From: CAYTZH01 sp964442285
GTDB lineage: Bacteria > Myxococcota_A > UBA9160 > JAFDET01
Direction of reading: 5' to 3'
DNA: 64,000 bases
Assembly (NCBI GenBank): GCA_964442285.1
Contig: CAYTZH010000021.1
Coordinates: forward strand, 1-64,000
A program made the translations under genes and the position numbers. Within the stretch, counting starts at the first letter, position 1, and each line of letters opens with the position of its first letter. The notes beneath the pieces were generated by a model, which worked only from the letters and a program-made list of their open reading frames with translations, had not been told where the DNA came from and did not search any database. Positions 21,201 to 29,495 of this stretch are shown here, in pieces.

Positions 21201-23616
21201 CGGCCTCGGTCACCGTGTCGGCGGTCCACGCGGCCTCCATCAGCGCCGGAAGCGAGCCTCGTTCGACGGCCACCCAGTGGACGTCCTCGAGGGGCAGGTT
21301 GTTGCTCTGGCCCTCCTCGCCCTGGATCCGGACCCGGAAGCCCCCGGTCGTCACGTTCTCGAGACGCGGGACCACCGTCTCGCCGTGGTTGTCGGTGACG
21401 ACCTGGGCAAGGACGATCGGCGGCTGGACGAAGGCGCCGGCGGGAAGCGCCTGGGCGCGCTCGTTGTACCAGTCGAGCCCGACCGAACGCCCGGCGACGA
21501 GGCTGCCGCCGCCCGGGATCTGGTACTCCCCGGCCTCCACCACCAGGTAGGAGACGGTCTCCGGGCCGTGGACCCCGTCCTGATAGAGCCACTCCCGCAG
21601 CTGGAACTCGAAGCCGGTGGGCGTGACGTTGCGCACTCGCACGGTGACCGGCTCGGGGTCTCCGTAGCTCGGCGGGCCGATGACCACGATCGGCTGCTGG
21701 AACGCAGCGGCGAAGTCGATGGCGTGCCACGTTCCCGCGTCCGGCTGGTCGACCGTGAGGGTGCCGATCTCGCTGCGCACGGTGGTGACGATCCAGGGGA
21801 AGTCGACGACGCCCGTGTCGGCACCGTCGCTCGCGCTGACCACCACGTTGTAGACGCCCGCCTGGGTCGGGGTCCCGTCGATGACGCCGGTGCTCGGATC
21901 GATCGAGAGGCCGTCGGGCAGGCCGCTGGCGGCGAAGCCCAGGGGCTGACCGTCGGGGTCGGCGGCGTCGATCTGCAGGAGGACCGGCTCGCCCACGCCG
22001 CTGCGCTTGCCGGCGATCGGCGTGCCCCGCGGTACGCCGTCGTCGACGATCTGCAGGACGTGGGCCTCCGACGGAACGCCGCCGTCGAGGGCGAAGAGCA
22101 TCCAGTAGCCCTTCACGAGCACGTGGCGCTCGCTCGGAAGGCTGATCGCGTAGCTTCCGGACCCGGTCTCCACCGACGCGGGACGCAGGAAACGCTGGTC
22201 GGTGTTCATGGTGTGGGTGGTGGAAGACATGCGGACCAGGCTGAAGCCGTCGAGGCCGGGCGTGGCCTGCACCGTGAAGGTGCCGCCGACCCGCGCGATG
22301 CGCGGACCGGCGACGACCGTCGGTCGCGGCGCCGGAGAGCCGTCGGAGAGGTAGAGGTAGGGCGGCGAGAAGACCTCGGCGTTGTAGTGGTCGTCCCCGC
22401 ACTCCCCGGGGCCCTCGGGGTTCGCGCAGCTGTCGCCGTCCAGCCCGCCGCCGGCGGAGAGCACCCGGCCGTCGGTGAGCAGGACCGCCGTCGAGTGGTA
22501 GGGCCGCGCCTGGTCCTGGGCGTTCATCAGGGTCCAGGTCCCGGTGCCGGGGCTCCAGGCCTCGGCGTTCTTCACCGCGTAGGCGTCCGTGAACTTCTCG
22601 CCGTGGGTGTTGCCGCCCACCACCAGCACGTCGCCCGTGGGCAGCAGCACCTCGTTCTGGAACTGCCGGGGGAAGTTCATGTCGCCGGTCTGGGCGAGCT
22701 GGGGACCCGGGCCGTTGATGTCGATGGTCCAGGCGCTGGCCACGGCGGTGTTGTCGTCCACGGCCATGGACCCACCGGCCACCAGCATCCGGCCGGGCTC
22801 GTAGGTGACCGACACGCCCTCGTCGGCGAACCAGCCGAAGCCGTGGGGGCCGAGGTCGGCCAGGGTGCCGAGGTTGCTCGGGCCCCCGACCGGATCCAGC
22901 GTGTTCATCGTGTCGGTGGCGCCGTGGTGGAAGACGGTGCCGTCCGGGGCGAGCTGCAATAGGGGCCAGGAGCCCGAGCCGTCGCGGGTGCCGTGCTGGA
23001 GGATGGTGCTCGAGAGATCGATCCCGGTGAGGAGCTTCCAGCCGGTCTCGGGCGACCAGATCTCCGGGTTGACGCCGCCGCCCACCCCGGCGGCGATGAA
23101 CACCTCGCCGGTCCCGAGGTACACCGCCGTGGGATACCAGCGCCCCCGGTTCATGTCCTCGATCTGGACCCACTGGTCGTTGTGGAAGTCGTAGTAGCTG
23201 GTCCAGGGGCTGTCGGCCTGGTTCCGTCCGCCCATGACCAGGGGCTCACCGCTCTCGAGCATCACCAGGGCCGCGCAGAACATGTCGTGGTTCGGGTGCG
23301 GCACGTTCAGGAGCTCGCCGGTGTCGGGATCCCAGACGGCGGCGTGGGTGTACTCGTCGTCCTGGGAGGCCGGGAACCGCCCCGGCTCGTTCGACGAGAA
23401 CGTGAGCACCCGGCCGTCGGGCAGGTTGGCCATGGACACCGGCACGTGGGGCCAGACCAGGACCGGGCCCCAGGTGCCGCCCACCTGCGGGGGGAAGCTC
23501 GGCGGGGGATCCGGCGGCACCACCTGGGCGCGGGCGGGCGCGCCCAGCGCCAGCGCGGCGGCGACCAGTGCAAAGAGACAGCGGGCGCGGGAGGTCGGCG
23601 GGAGGGGACCGGCCAT
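18226..23616 (-). CDS. Secreted copper-radical oxidase fused to lectin-like, PKD, propeller and di-heme cytochrome domains
   Basis: A 1796-residue protein. Residues 1-30 are a signal peptide. Residues about 45-525 are a galactose/glyoxal-oxidase-type kelch domain with every copper-radical residue in place: Cys114 (DMFCAAL), Tyr161 (GRWYPT), Tyr373-His374 (ARPYHSTAVLL) and His468 (STTHTMNTDQR). Then follow a He_PIG Ig-like domain (about 535-615), two lectin/discoidin-like repeats (about 615-860), another He_PIG (about 880-965), a PKD domain (WDFGDGS, about 990-1055) and a YVTN-type propeller (about 1070-1400). A di-heme cytochrome-c-peroxidase-like module comes next (CxxCH at 1460-1464 and 1589-1593), then a third He_PIG and a C-terminal Cys-Gly, hydrophobic segment and Arg cluster resembling MYXO-CTERM-type surface sorting tails. 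A likely role is extracellular alcohol/aldehyde oxidation with electrons passed to hemes; the coupling is inferred. Confidence 0.88.
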   Translation of the reverse strand: MAGPLPPTSRARCLFALVAAALALGAPARAQVVPPDPPPSFPPQVGGTWGPVLVWPHVPVSMANLPDGRVLTFSSNEPGRFPASQDDEYTHAAVWDPDTGELLNVPHPNHDMFCAALVMLESGEPLVMGGRNQADSPWTSYYDFHNDQWVQIEDMNRGRWYPTAVYLGTGEVFIAAGVGGGVNPEIWSPETGWKLLTGIDLSSTILQHGTRDGSGSWPLLQLAPDGTVFHHGATDTMNTLDPVGGPSNLGTLADLGPHGFGWFADEGVSVTYEPGRMLVAGGSMAVDDNTAVASAWTIDINGPGPQLAQTGDMNFPRQFQNEVLLPTGDVLVVGGNTHGEKFTDAYAVKNAEAWSPGTGTWTLMNAQDQARPYHSTAVLLTDGRVLSAGGGLDGDSCANPEGPGECGDDHYNAEVFSPPYLYLSDGSPAPRPTVVAGPRIARVGGTFTVQATPGLDGFSLVRMSSTTHTMNTDQRFLRPASVETGSGSYAISLPSERHVLVKGYWMLFALDGGVPSEAHVLQIVDDGVPRGTPIAGKRSGVGEPVLLQIDAADPDGQPLGFAASGLPDGLSIDPSTGVIDGTPTQAGVYNVVVSASDGADTGVVDFPWIVTTVRSEIGTLTVDQPDAGTWHAIDFAAAFQQPIVVIGPPSYGDPEPVTVRVRNVTPTGFEFQLREWLYQDGVHGPETVSYLVVEAGEYQIPGGGSLVAGRSVGLDWYNERAQALPAGAFVQPPIVLAQVVTDNHGETVVPRLENVTTGGFRVRIQGEEGQSNNLPLEDVHWVAVERGSLPALMEAAWTADTVTEAAHGVSYSPGFAAPPHFLAMTQTLDGSDPMALRHQAASGAGIEFFVEEEASNDGEIGHTTEVVGWLAVDASVSILGLQSLFNQAPTLATPPPPTTVRGEPVSLFVLAQDPDGDTLAFSAVGLAPGLSIHPDTGEITGSPSAAGTYPVTVTAADPSNAQGEVTFVWTVQEPLLLLPFPTPPQLVGATVDYTAQTNLGGGLLFSWDFGDGSVAGPSASPSVSHAFAAGGRYVVTLVVTDPVSGDSDQRQFVQNVTGPPTPLPPTSSSSITYEVSADRVWAINPDNDSVKVIDALTLTGVAEIPVCGNPRSVAVGGDGRVWVTCKDDDAIDVIDPAGLAVVAQLALPRGSRPHGIAFDPTGAFAYVGLETAGRVVKLDGLTGAELASQDLGLYVRHVAVSADGATLHVTRFVTPPLPGEATGVPALESGGNPLGGEVLRLDAASLSPLGTTILAASMLPDSEQSARGIPNYLGAPVISPQGTELRVPSKQDNVLRGQARDGQDLVHDKTVRAITSRVDLTTHTEELLARVDHDNASMASAALYSASGAYVFTALEGNRQVAVVDALDDFELGRVLAGRAPQGLARSPDGKTLFVDDFMDRTVSVFDLSDLIDYDDPALPLLAVVAKVQTEALAPDVLIGKQLFYDALDPRLGLESYMACAACHNAGGQDGRVWDFTQFGEGMRNTIGLEGRGQGHGRVHWTANFDEVQDFEGQIRGFTLGLGLMADADFAGTADPLGASKAGFSADLDALAAYVASLTEAGRSPGRQADGMLTADAAAGAIVFLDSGCRTCHGGAAFSDSADGLRHDVGTLKPTSGAAGGIDTPTLRGLWTTGPYLHDGSAATLADAVLAHSGVVLTAPELSQLVAYLEQIDDAELTAPNRSPVIAALEDRWGVSNAADSLQVTATDPDGDSLTYGATNLPPGLSIDATGLIQGIASGAGTFDVVVSVSDGTDESTTAFYWVIKQDGPPGCGLGFELVLLLPLLAVARRSGRRRA

Positions 23617-23639
23617 CAGGGGGTGGGTGGCTCCGAGGG

Positions 23640-23655
23640 CGTGACAGGGGTCACA
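23640..23655 (-). promoter_or_regulatory. CRP/FNR-like palindrome upstream of the copper oxidase gene
   Basis: On the minus strand TGTGA-CCCCTG-TCACG matches the TGTGA-N6-TCACA consensus at nine of ten positions and is symmetric over GTGAC-N4-GTCAC. It lies 24 bp upstream of the copper oxidase start in the 141-bp gap after the MauG-like gene, so the large oxidase gene may have its own regulated promoter. Confidence 0.5.
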
Positions 23656-23757
23656 GAAACAACGGGCGTATTCTCCCCCGCGCCGCTGGAGCTTGTCACG
23701 CGAAGAAGTCGCGAACCGAAACCGAAGCGCCAGCGGCCTCCCCCGCGGGGATGTGGC

Positions 23758-25413
23758 TCAGGGCGGGGGCCCGAGCCAGGAGGCCTCGGCCGCGACCTCG
23801 GCGGAGAAGGTGCGCAGGAAGGCGGCGAGCTGGTCCGACTCCCGATCCGTCAGGTCCAGCGGCTCGAGCTCGCTGCTCGGGTCCGCCGGCGGCCGCCGGT
23901 AGTGGGCGAGGACCGCCTCCAGGTCGGGCAGGCTGCCGTCGTGGAAGTAGGGGGCGGTCGCGGCGACGCCTCGGAGTGTCGGTGTCTTGAAGGCGCCGGC
24001 CAGGTGGGCGGACTCCCGGCGCTCCAGGAAGCGCAGCGCGCGACACGCCGGGGCGGGGGCATCGCTGTAGGCCCCGAGACAGTTGAAGGGGTCGAGCAGG
24101 ACCGCCTGCAGGCCGACGAAGCGACCGAGATCGGGCACCCCGCCCAGCCGCGCCGAGGCCACGTGGTGGAAGCCCTGGTTCGTGAAGAGCGGGCCGTTGT
24201 GGCAGCGCAGGCAGCGCGTCCGCTCGCCGTCGAGGAACAGGCGCAGCCCGGCCACCTCGTCGGCATCGAGGATCTCCGCCGCGCCGGCGGGGTCGCCCTC
24301 GAGCAGCCGCGCCGCGTAGGCGTCGAAACGGGTCGGTCCGGGCTGCAGCCGGCGCTCGTAGGCGGCGATGGCCTTGCCGGCGTTGGCGAAGGCGCGGTTC
24401 CAGCGACGCTGCTCCTCGTCGCCGAGCGCCTTCCAGGCCGCCGCGGCCTTCGGGTCTCCGAAGGGCCCGGCGCGCGCCGGGCCCTCCTCGTCGAGGCCCG
24501 GCAGCGCCTCCCCGAACACCGCCTCGTACGCGGCCCGGATCGCGGGGTCGGCCGCCATCTGCCGCACCACCTCGACCCGGGTGAGACCCATCTCGTGAGC
24601 CGTCTCCAGGGGCGCCAGCGCCTGGGCCCAGAGGCTGTCCCGGCGCCCGTCGGCGAAGAGCCAGGGGCTGTGGCCCGCCCCGACCACCGTCGGCGCGTTC
24701 CGGGGACCGGGACCAAGCCCGACGGACGTGGCCCGCCCGTCGGTGAAGTAGCGGTCGGGCCGGTGGCACGTCGCACAGGAGATCTCGCCGCTGGCGCTCA
24801 GGCGGGGCTCGAAGAAGAGGCGCTGGCCCAGGCGCGCCGCGCGCTCGTCGTCGGCGACCCGGTTCGAGGGGTCGGGCGCCGGGGCAGGCAGCGAGGCCAG
24901 GCTCAGAGAGCGGAGCAGCGCCTGCTCGGCCGCGCCGAGCGCGCCTTCGACCGCGGCGGCGCCGGGAACCCGCACCCGGAACAGGGCCACGTCGGGGCCC
25001 GACGGCCCGACGACCTCGACCCGGACGCGCCAGAGACCGCCCATCTGGAAGCGGACGCCCTCGATCCGCCAGCGACCCGGAGCCACGGCCCCGGTGACCC
25101 GGGGCGCGGTGTCGAAGCCGTGGTCGTGGTGAGGCATCCCGCCGTCGAAGGCGAGGCGCTTGGGGCTGAAGACGACCCCGTCGGCGGTCTCGAGGGAGAC
25201 CTCCCAGGCGTGCAGGGAGCCGAGGGGCGGCGCGTCGGCACCCGACGCCAGCGCCAGGGACACCCGGTAGTGACCCTCGGCGGTGATCGCCGTGCCCGGG
25301 GCCGGCGTGGTGGCGGAGAACCCCTCGGGCAGCGCCGGGGTACCCGCCGGCTCCGTCGGTCCGCACCCGAGCACCCCGCCGACGAGGAGCGCCAGGACGA
25401 GATGGACGCTCAA
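23758..25413 (-). CDS. MauG/cytochrome-c-peroxidase-like di-heme lipoprotein
   Basis: TTG 25413 is the only start that fits: it overlaps the stop of the monooxygenase gene (TTGA) and gives a lipoprotein signal (MSVHLVLALLVGGVLGCG, lipobox VLGC, Cys17). No GTG or ATG lies upstream before the signal. The 551-residue protein has a beta-rich N-terminal segment of about 150 residues containing HHDHGFD. The di-heme peroxidase domain follows, with C213-C216-H217 (CATCH) and C401-C404-H405 (CLRCH). The motifs LFFEPRLSASGEISCATCHRPD and FKTPTLRGVAATAPYFHDG are family hallmarks. It would be anchored in the periplasm or outer membrane. Relatives reduce peroxide or, like MauG, oxidise protein side chains. 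It is one gene upstream of an oxidase that itself carries a related domain. Confidence 0.88.
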   Translation of the reverse strand: MSVHLVLALLVGGVLGCGPTEPAGTPALPEGFSATTPAPGTAITAEGHYRVSLALASGADAPPLGSLHAWEVSLETADGVVFSPKRLAFDGGMPHHDHGFDTAPRVTGAVAPGRWRIEGVRFQMGGLWRVRVEVVGPSGPDVALFRVRVPGAAAVEGALGAAEQALLRSLSLASLPAPAPDPSNRVADDERAARLGQRLFFEPRLSASGEISCATCHRPDRYFTDGRATSVGLGPGPRNAPTVVGAGHSPWLFADGRRDSLWAQALAPLETAHEMGLTRVEVVRQMAADPAIRAAYEAVFGEALPGLDEEGPARAGPFGDPKAAAAWKALGDEEQRRWNRAFANAGKAIAAYERRLQPGPTRFDAYAARLLEGDPAGAAEILDADEVAGLRLFLDGERTRCLRCHNGPLFTNQGFHHVASARLGGVPDLGRFVGLQAVLLDPFNCLGAYSDAPAPACRALRFLERRESAHLAGAFKTPTLRGVAATAPYFHDGSLPDLEAVLAHYRRPPADPSSELEPLDLTDRESDQLAAFLRTFSAEVAAEASWLGPPP

Positions 25414-26864
25414 CGCAGCTCGAAGTCCTGCAGCCGCGGCGTCGACATCTCCTCGATGAAGCGGTCGTAGGTCCAGGGCCACGCCGTCGGCAGGCCGTCG
25501 GCGCCGATGTACCAGCTCTTGCAGCCGCTGGCCCAGATGGTCCGCTTGGCGGCTTCCTTGCGCTCCGCGTTGAAGCGCGCCATGGCCTCGTGGGTGGGGG
25601 CGACCTCCCGGCAGGCGCCCGAGCGCACCCGCTCCACGAGCTGGAGCAGGTAGGCCACCTCGCGCTCGGCCACGTCGATGAGGGAGAAGTTGCCCACCGG
25701 CCCGTTGGGCCCGTTCAGCAGGAACAGGTTCGGGAAGTCGGGCACCGCGAGGGCCAGGTAGGCGAAGGGACCGTCCTTCCAGACATCGTCCAGATCGACG
25801 CCGTCGCGGCCGACGACCGACATGGGTCGCACGAAGCGGTCCACCCGGAACCCGGTGGCGAGCACGAGCACGTCGAGCGCATGGAGCGCGCCGTCCCGGG
25901 TGTGCACGCCGCGGGGCTCGACCCGCGCGATCCCCTCGGTAACGAGCCGGGCGTTCGGTCGCTGGATGGCGTCGTAGAAGTCCTCGGACAGGATCAGCCG
26001 CTTGCACGTCGCCCGGTAGTCGGGCCGGAGCTTCTCCCGGAGCTCGGGGTCGCGCACGTTGTTCTCGAGGTTGGCCTCGCAGGCCACCTGGATGGCGCGG
26101 AGCACGGGCGAGCTGGCATCCACCAGCACGTTGGCGAAGCCCTCGGTGAAGCTGCGCGCCACCTCGCGGCGGATCGTCGCCATGACCTCGGGATGGGCGC
26201 GGAACTCCGCCTTCTCCGACTCGCTGTAGGGCGGGTTCTCCATGGGGGTGATCCACTGGGGCGTGCGCTGGAAGAGCACCAGCTCCGCCACGCGGTCCGC
26301 CAGGGCCCCGACGATCTGGATCGCCGACGAGCCCGTGCCGATGACGCCCACGCGGCGGCCGTCCAGGGCCACGTCGTGGTCCCAGCGCGCGCTGTGGAAG
26401 GCGGCTCCCTCGAACGTGTCCAGGCCCTCGATGTCGGGCAGCGCCGGATGGTGGAGAACGCCCGTGGCGGCGATCACGAAGTCCGCCGCGTCCCGGCTCC
26501 CGTCCGAGAGCCCGAGCTGCCAGCGGCCCGCGCGCCAGGCGCAGCGGACGACCTCCCGCCCGAAGCGGATCCGCTCCTCGACGCCGTGGCGGCGCGCCAC
26601 GTCCTCGAAGTACGCCAGGATCTCGCCCCCCGGCGAGAAGCGGTGGCTCCAGTCGGGGTTGGGCTCGAACGAGTAGCTGTAGAAGTGCGAGGGGACGTCG
26701 CAGGCGATCCCGGGATAGGTGTTCTCCCGCCAGGTGCCGCCGAGCCGATCGGCCTTCTCGTAGACGACCACGTCGTCGAAGCCGGCCTCGCGGAGCTTGA
26801 TGGCGCCCAGGATGCCGGACATGCCGGCGCCGATGACGACGAAGCGCGGGGCGGAGCCCGACAT
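25410..26864 (-). CDS. Baeyer-Villiger-type flavin monooxygenase
   Basis: A 484-residue protein from ATG 26864. It has an FAD-binding GAGMSG (residue about 12), an NADPH-binding GTGSSA and, between them, the Baeyer-Villiger fingerprint FEGAAFHSARWDHD (FxGxxxHxxxW). The GGTWRENTYPGIACDVPSHFYSYSFEPNPDW segments are typical of the cyclohexanone/steroid monooxygenase group, which inserts oxygen next to a ketone. It heads the three-gene minus-strand unit with the MauG-like and copper oxidase genes. It is divergent from an acyl-CoA synthetase, which suits ketone or lactone breakdown followed by CoA activation. Confidence 0.92.
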   Translation of the reverse strand: MSGSAPRFVVIGAGMSGILGAIKLREAGFDDVVVYEKADRLGGTWRENTYPGIACDVPSHFYSYSFEPNPDWSHRFSPGGEILAYFEDVARRHGVEERIRFGREVVRCAWRAGRWQLGLSDGSRDAADFVIAATGVLHHPALPDIEGLDTFEGAAFHSARWDHDVALDGRRVGVIGTGSSAIQIVGALADRVAELVLFQRTPQWITPMENPPYSESEKAEFRAHPEVMATIRREVARSFTEGFANVLVDASSPVLRAIQVACEANLENNVRDPELREKLRPDYRATCKRLILSEDFYDAIQRPNARLVTEGIARVEPRGVHTRDGALHALDVLVLATGFRVDRFVRPMSVVGRDGVDLDDVWKDGPFAYLALAVPDFPNLFLLNGPNGPVGNFSLIDVAEREVAYLLQLVERVRSGACREVAPTHEAMARFNAERKEAAKRTIWASGCKSWYIGADGLPTAWPWTYDRFIEEMSTPRLQDFELR

Positions 26865-27014
26865 CACGGACGGAAGGTAGCGGAATCCCCGCCTGGGTCT
26901 TCCCGCGGGGGCGCCGCGCCCGGGACGAGGGGCCGGGACGCCGCGACCAGGACCGGCGGGCAGGCTCGACGGCGGGCTTGCTCCGGGGCGGGCGTTCGTA
27001 GAAGCTGGGCCGCC

Positions 27015-28637
27015 ATGGAGGGGATTCCCTGGAGCGGGCTCGACCTCGCCGACCCGGACGAACGCCTGCTGGGTCGGGTGCTTCGTCGCCAGGCGGAGCG
27101 CCGGCCCGACGCGCCCTTCCTGCTCGCCGACCGCGACGTCTACTCGTTCGGCGCGGTGAACCACCGGGCCAACGCCGGCGCCGCCGGCCTGCGGCGCCTG
27201 GGCGTCGGGCGCGGCGACACCGTGGCGCTGCTGCTGGAGAGCACGCCCGACTGCGTCCTCGTCGCCCTGGCGGCGAACAAGCTCGGGGCGATCTGGGTGC
27301 CGACCAACACCGACTACAAGGGCCGCTGGCTGCGGGAGGCCCTGGAGGACAGCCGCGCCCGCGTGCTCGTCACCGAGGCCTCGCTGCTGGGTCGGCTGGC
27401 GGCGCTCGGCCCCCTGCCCTTCGAGCACGTGGTGGTCCGCGGCGACCCGGGCGGGGCGCCGTCGGCCGCGAGCAGCCTGTCCCTGGCAGCCCTCTTCGCC
27501 GAGCCGGGCCCCGAGCCCGACGACGCCGCGCTCCACTACGGCGACACCGCCGCGGTCCTGTGGACCTCGGGCACCACGGGTCGCGCCAAGGGCGTCATGC
27601 AGAGCCACAACGTGTGGCTGCAGGCGGCGGTGAACGGCGCCCTCACCTCGGGCATGCGGGAGGGCGACGTCCTCTACAACTGCCTGCCCACGTACCAGTC
27701 GGCGGCCTGGGTCGCGAACGTCTTCCGCGCCCTGGTGAGCGGCGCGCCCTGTGCCATGGACCCGCGCTTCTCCGCCGGCGAGTTCTGGGACCGCTGCCGA
27801 CACTACGGAGCGACGAACACCTTCACCCTCGGCGCCATGCACGTCTTCCTCTGGCAGGCGCCGGAGCGCGACGACGACGCCGACAACCCCGTCCGCATCG
27901 CCTCGGCGATCCCCATGCCGCCGGCGCTCGAGGAGCCCTTCAAGAAGCGCTTCGGCATCGAGGCCATCGTGCAGGGCTACGGCCAGAGCGAGGCCATGGC
28001 CCTCTTCTCCCGGGGCGTGGGCCGGCGCTGGAAGCCCCACAGCCTGGGGGAGCCCCAGCCCGGCGTGGCGCTGGCCCTGCTCGACGCCGAGGATCGCCCG
28101 GTGCCGACCGGCGAGGCCGGGGAGCTCTGCGTCCGCCCCAGCGAGCCCTTCGCGCTCTTCAACGGCTACTTCGGGAACCCCGAGGCCACCCTGCGGGCCT
28201 TCCGGAACCTCTGGTACCACACCGGCGACCTGGTCCGACGCGACGAGGACGGCGACTGGTTCTTCGTGGACCGCAAGGCCGACTACATCCGCTACAAGGG
28301 CCGCAACCTGTCCTCGTTCGCGATCGAGGCGGCGGTCTCCGCGCATCCCGACGTGGTCGAGGTCGCGGCCCATGGCGTGGCCGCGGCGGAGCTCGAGAGC
28401 GAGGCCGAGCTGAAGGTGGCGGTGGTGCGCCGCCCGGGCGCCGCGCTGTCGGCCGAGGCCCTCGCCCGCTTCGTCAACGAGACCGCGCCCTACTTCTTCG
28501 TGCCCCGCTACATCGAGTTCCTGGACGAGCTGCCCCACACGCCCACGGGACGCGTCCAGAAGTACAGGCTGCGCGAGCGGGGGATCACGCCCGGGACCTG
28601 GGACGCCGTCGCCGCCGGCTTCGAGGTGGAGCGCTGA
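27015..28637 (+). CDS. Acyl-CoA synthetase (AMP-forming)
   Basis: A 540-residue ANL-superfamily ligase. Motifs in order: WTSGTTGRAKGVMQSH (A3, P-loop), GYGQSEAM (A5), YHTGDLVRRDEDGDWFFVDRKADYIRYKGRNLSSFAIE (A7/A8), and a conserved Lys near the end in TGRVQKYRLRERG. It resembles the CaiC/FadD17-like ligases that activate crotonobetaine, carnitine or steroid-derived acids. The substrate is not determinable. ATG 27015 is about 150 bp from the divergent monooxygenase start and lacks a strong SD. Confidence 0.92.
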   Translation: MEGIPWSGLDLADPDERLLGRVLRRQAERRPDAPFLLADRDVYSFGAVNHRANAGAAGLRRLGVGRGDTVALLLESTPDCVLVALAANKLGAIWVPTNTDYKGRWLREALEDSRARVLVTEASLLGRLAALGPLPFEHVVVRGDPGGAPSAASSLSLAALFAEPGPEPDDAALHYGDTAAVLWTSGTTGRAKGVMQSHNVWLQAAVNGALTSGMREGDVLYNCLPTYQSAAWVANVFRALVSGAPCAMDPRFSAGEFWDRCRHYGATNTFTLGAMHVFLWQAPERDDDADNPVRIASAIPMPPALEEPFKKRFGIEAIVQGYGQSEAMALFSRGVGRRWKPHSLGEPQPGVALALLDAEDRPVPTGEAGELCVRPSEPFALFNGYFGNPEATLRAFRNLWYHTGDLVRRDEDGDWFFVDRKADYIRYKGRNLSSFAIEAAVSAHPDVVEVAAHGVAAAELESEAELKVAVVRRPGAALSAEALARFVNETAPYFFVPRYIEFLDELPHTPTGRVQKYRLRERGITPGTWDAVAAGFEVER

Positions 28638-28647
28638 GCCGGCCGGG

Positions 28648-29430
28648 CTAGGCCGCCATCTGCGAGTAGCGGTCCAGCAGGGCCTGGACGCCGTCGGGCA
28701 GCGGGATCTTCGCCGGATCGTAGAAGGGGCTCCAGGTGCGGAGGTAGTTGCGCCGGATGCTGCGCCTCTCCGGCGAGGGCTGGCGGACGGGCTTGCGCCC
28801 CAGCGCCCGGGCCATGCAGGCGGCGAAGCGGCGGATGGTGGACAGGTAGTGCCACTGGGCCCAGGTGCCGCGCAGGATGCGGTAGGGGTAGCTCCCCACC
28901 AGGTGCCGGTAGACGCCGAAGGCCACGCTGCGGTGCTCGATCTCCTCGGCCATGTGCCAGGCCCAGATCTCGCCGCCGGGCAGGTTGCCCTCGAAGCGAC
29001 CGTGCTCGGCCGCCGCCAGCGCGGCGGCGCAGGTCATGGCCTCGAAGCCCTCCGCGTAGGCGAGATTGAAGCGCAGGGGCTCCTCGCGGGAGAAGCGCTG
29101 GTAGTCCGCCTCGAGGGCCGCCTCGATCCCGCGCAGGGTGTCGGCGGTGGCGGCGTCGAAGCCCTCCCGGATCCGCTCGTTGAGCAGGGCGTGGTTGCGG
29201 AAGTGGTGGCCCTCCTGCTGGAAGAAGCGGCGCGCGTCCTCGGCCAGCTGGGGATCGGTGATCTGCTTGAGGGCGACCTTCATGGTGCGGATCAGGTACG
29301 GCTCGAGGGAGGGCATGGTCATCGAGAGCGCGAGCATCCCCAGGAAGAACTCGAGCTCCTCGTCGGGCACGCCGAAGTCGATCGGCTCGTCGAACGGGAA
29401 GCGGATCTTCCGCACCGTGATGTCCGCCAT
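28648..29430 (-). CDS. PF10118-type 'metal-dependent hydrolase' (ferritin-like helices)
   Basis: A 260-residue all-helical protein. Conserved metal-ligand candidates are EGHHFRNHALLNE (about residues 88-100) and WHMAEEIEHRSVAFGVYRHLVG (about 160-181). That is the E/H pattern of the PF10118 family, annotated as predicted metal-dependent hydrolases but reminiscent of di-iron ferritin-like proteins. A C-terminal NYLRTWSPFYDPAKIPLPDGVQALLDRY block is also typical. ATG 29430 follows a weak GGCGGAC region. It is divergent from an epoxide-hydrolase-like gene and ends 10 bp after the convergent acyl-CoA synthetase. Function unknown. Confidence 0.82.
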   Translation of the reverse strand: MADITVRKIRFPFDEPIDFGVPDEELEFFLGMLALSMTMPSLEPYLIRTMKVALKQITDPQLAEDARRFFQQEGHHFRNHALLNERIREGFDAATADTLRGIEAALEADYQRFSREEPLRFNLAYAEGFEAMTCAAALAAAEHGRFEGNLPGGEIWAWHMAEEIEHRSVAFGVYRHLVGSYPYRILRGTWAQWHYLSTIRRFAACMARALGRKPVRQPSPERRSIRRNYLRTWSPFYDPAKIPLPDGVQALLDRYSQMAA

Positions 29431-29495
29431 GGGGGAACGGTAGGCGCGGAGGCCGCAGTGGACAACGGGGCCGGGCCTGCCCGAGACTCCCGGCG

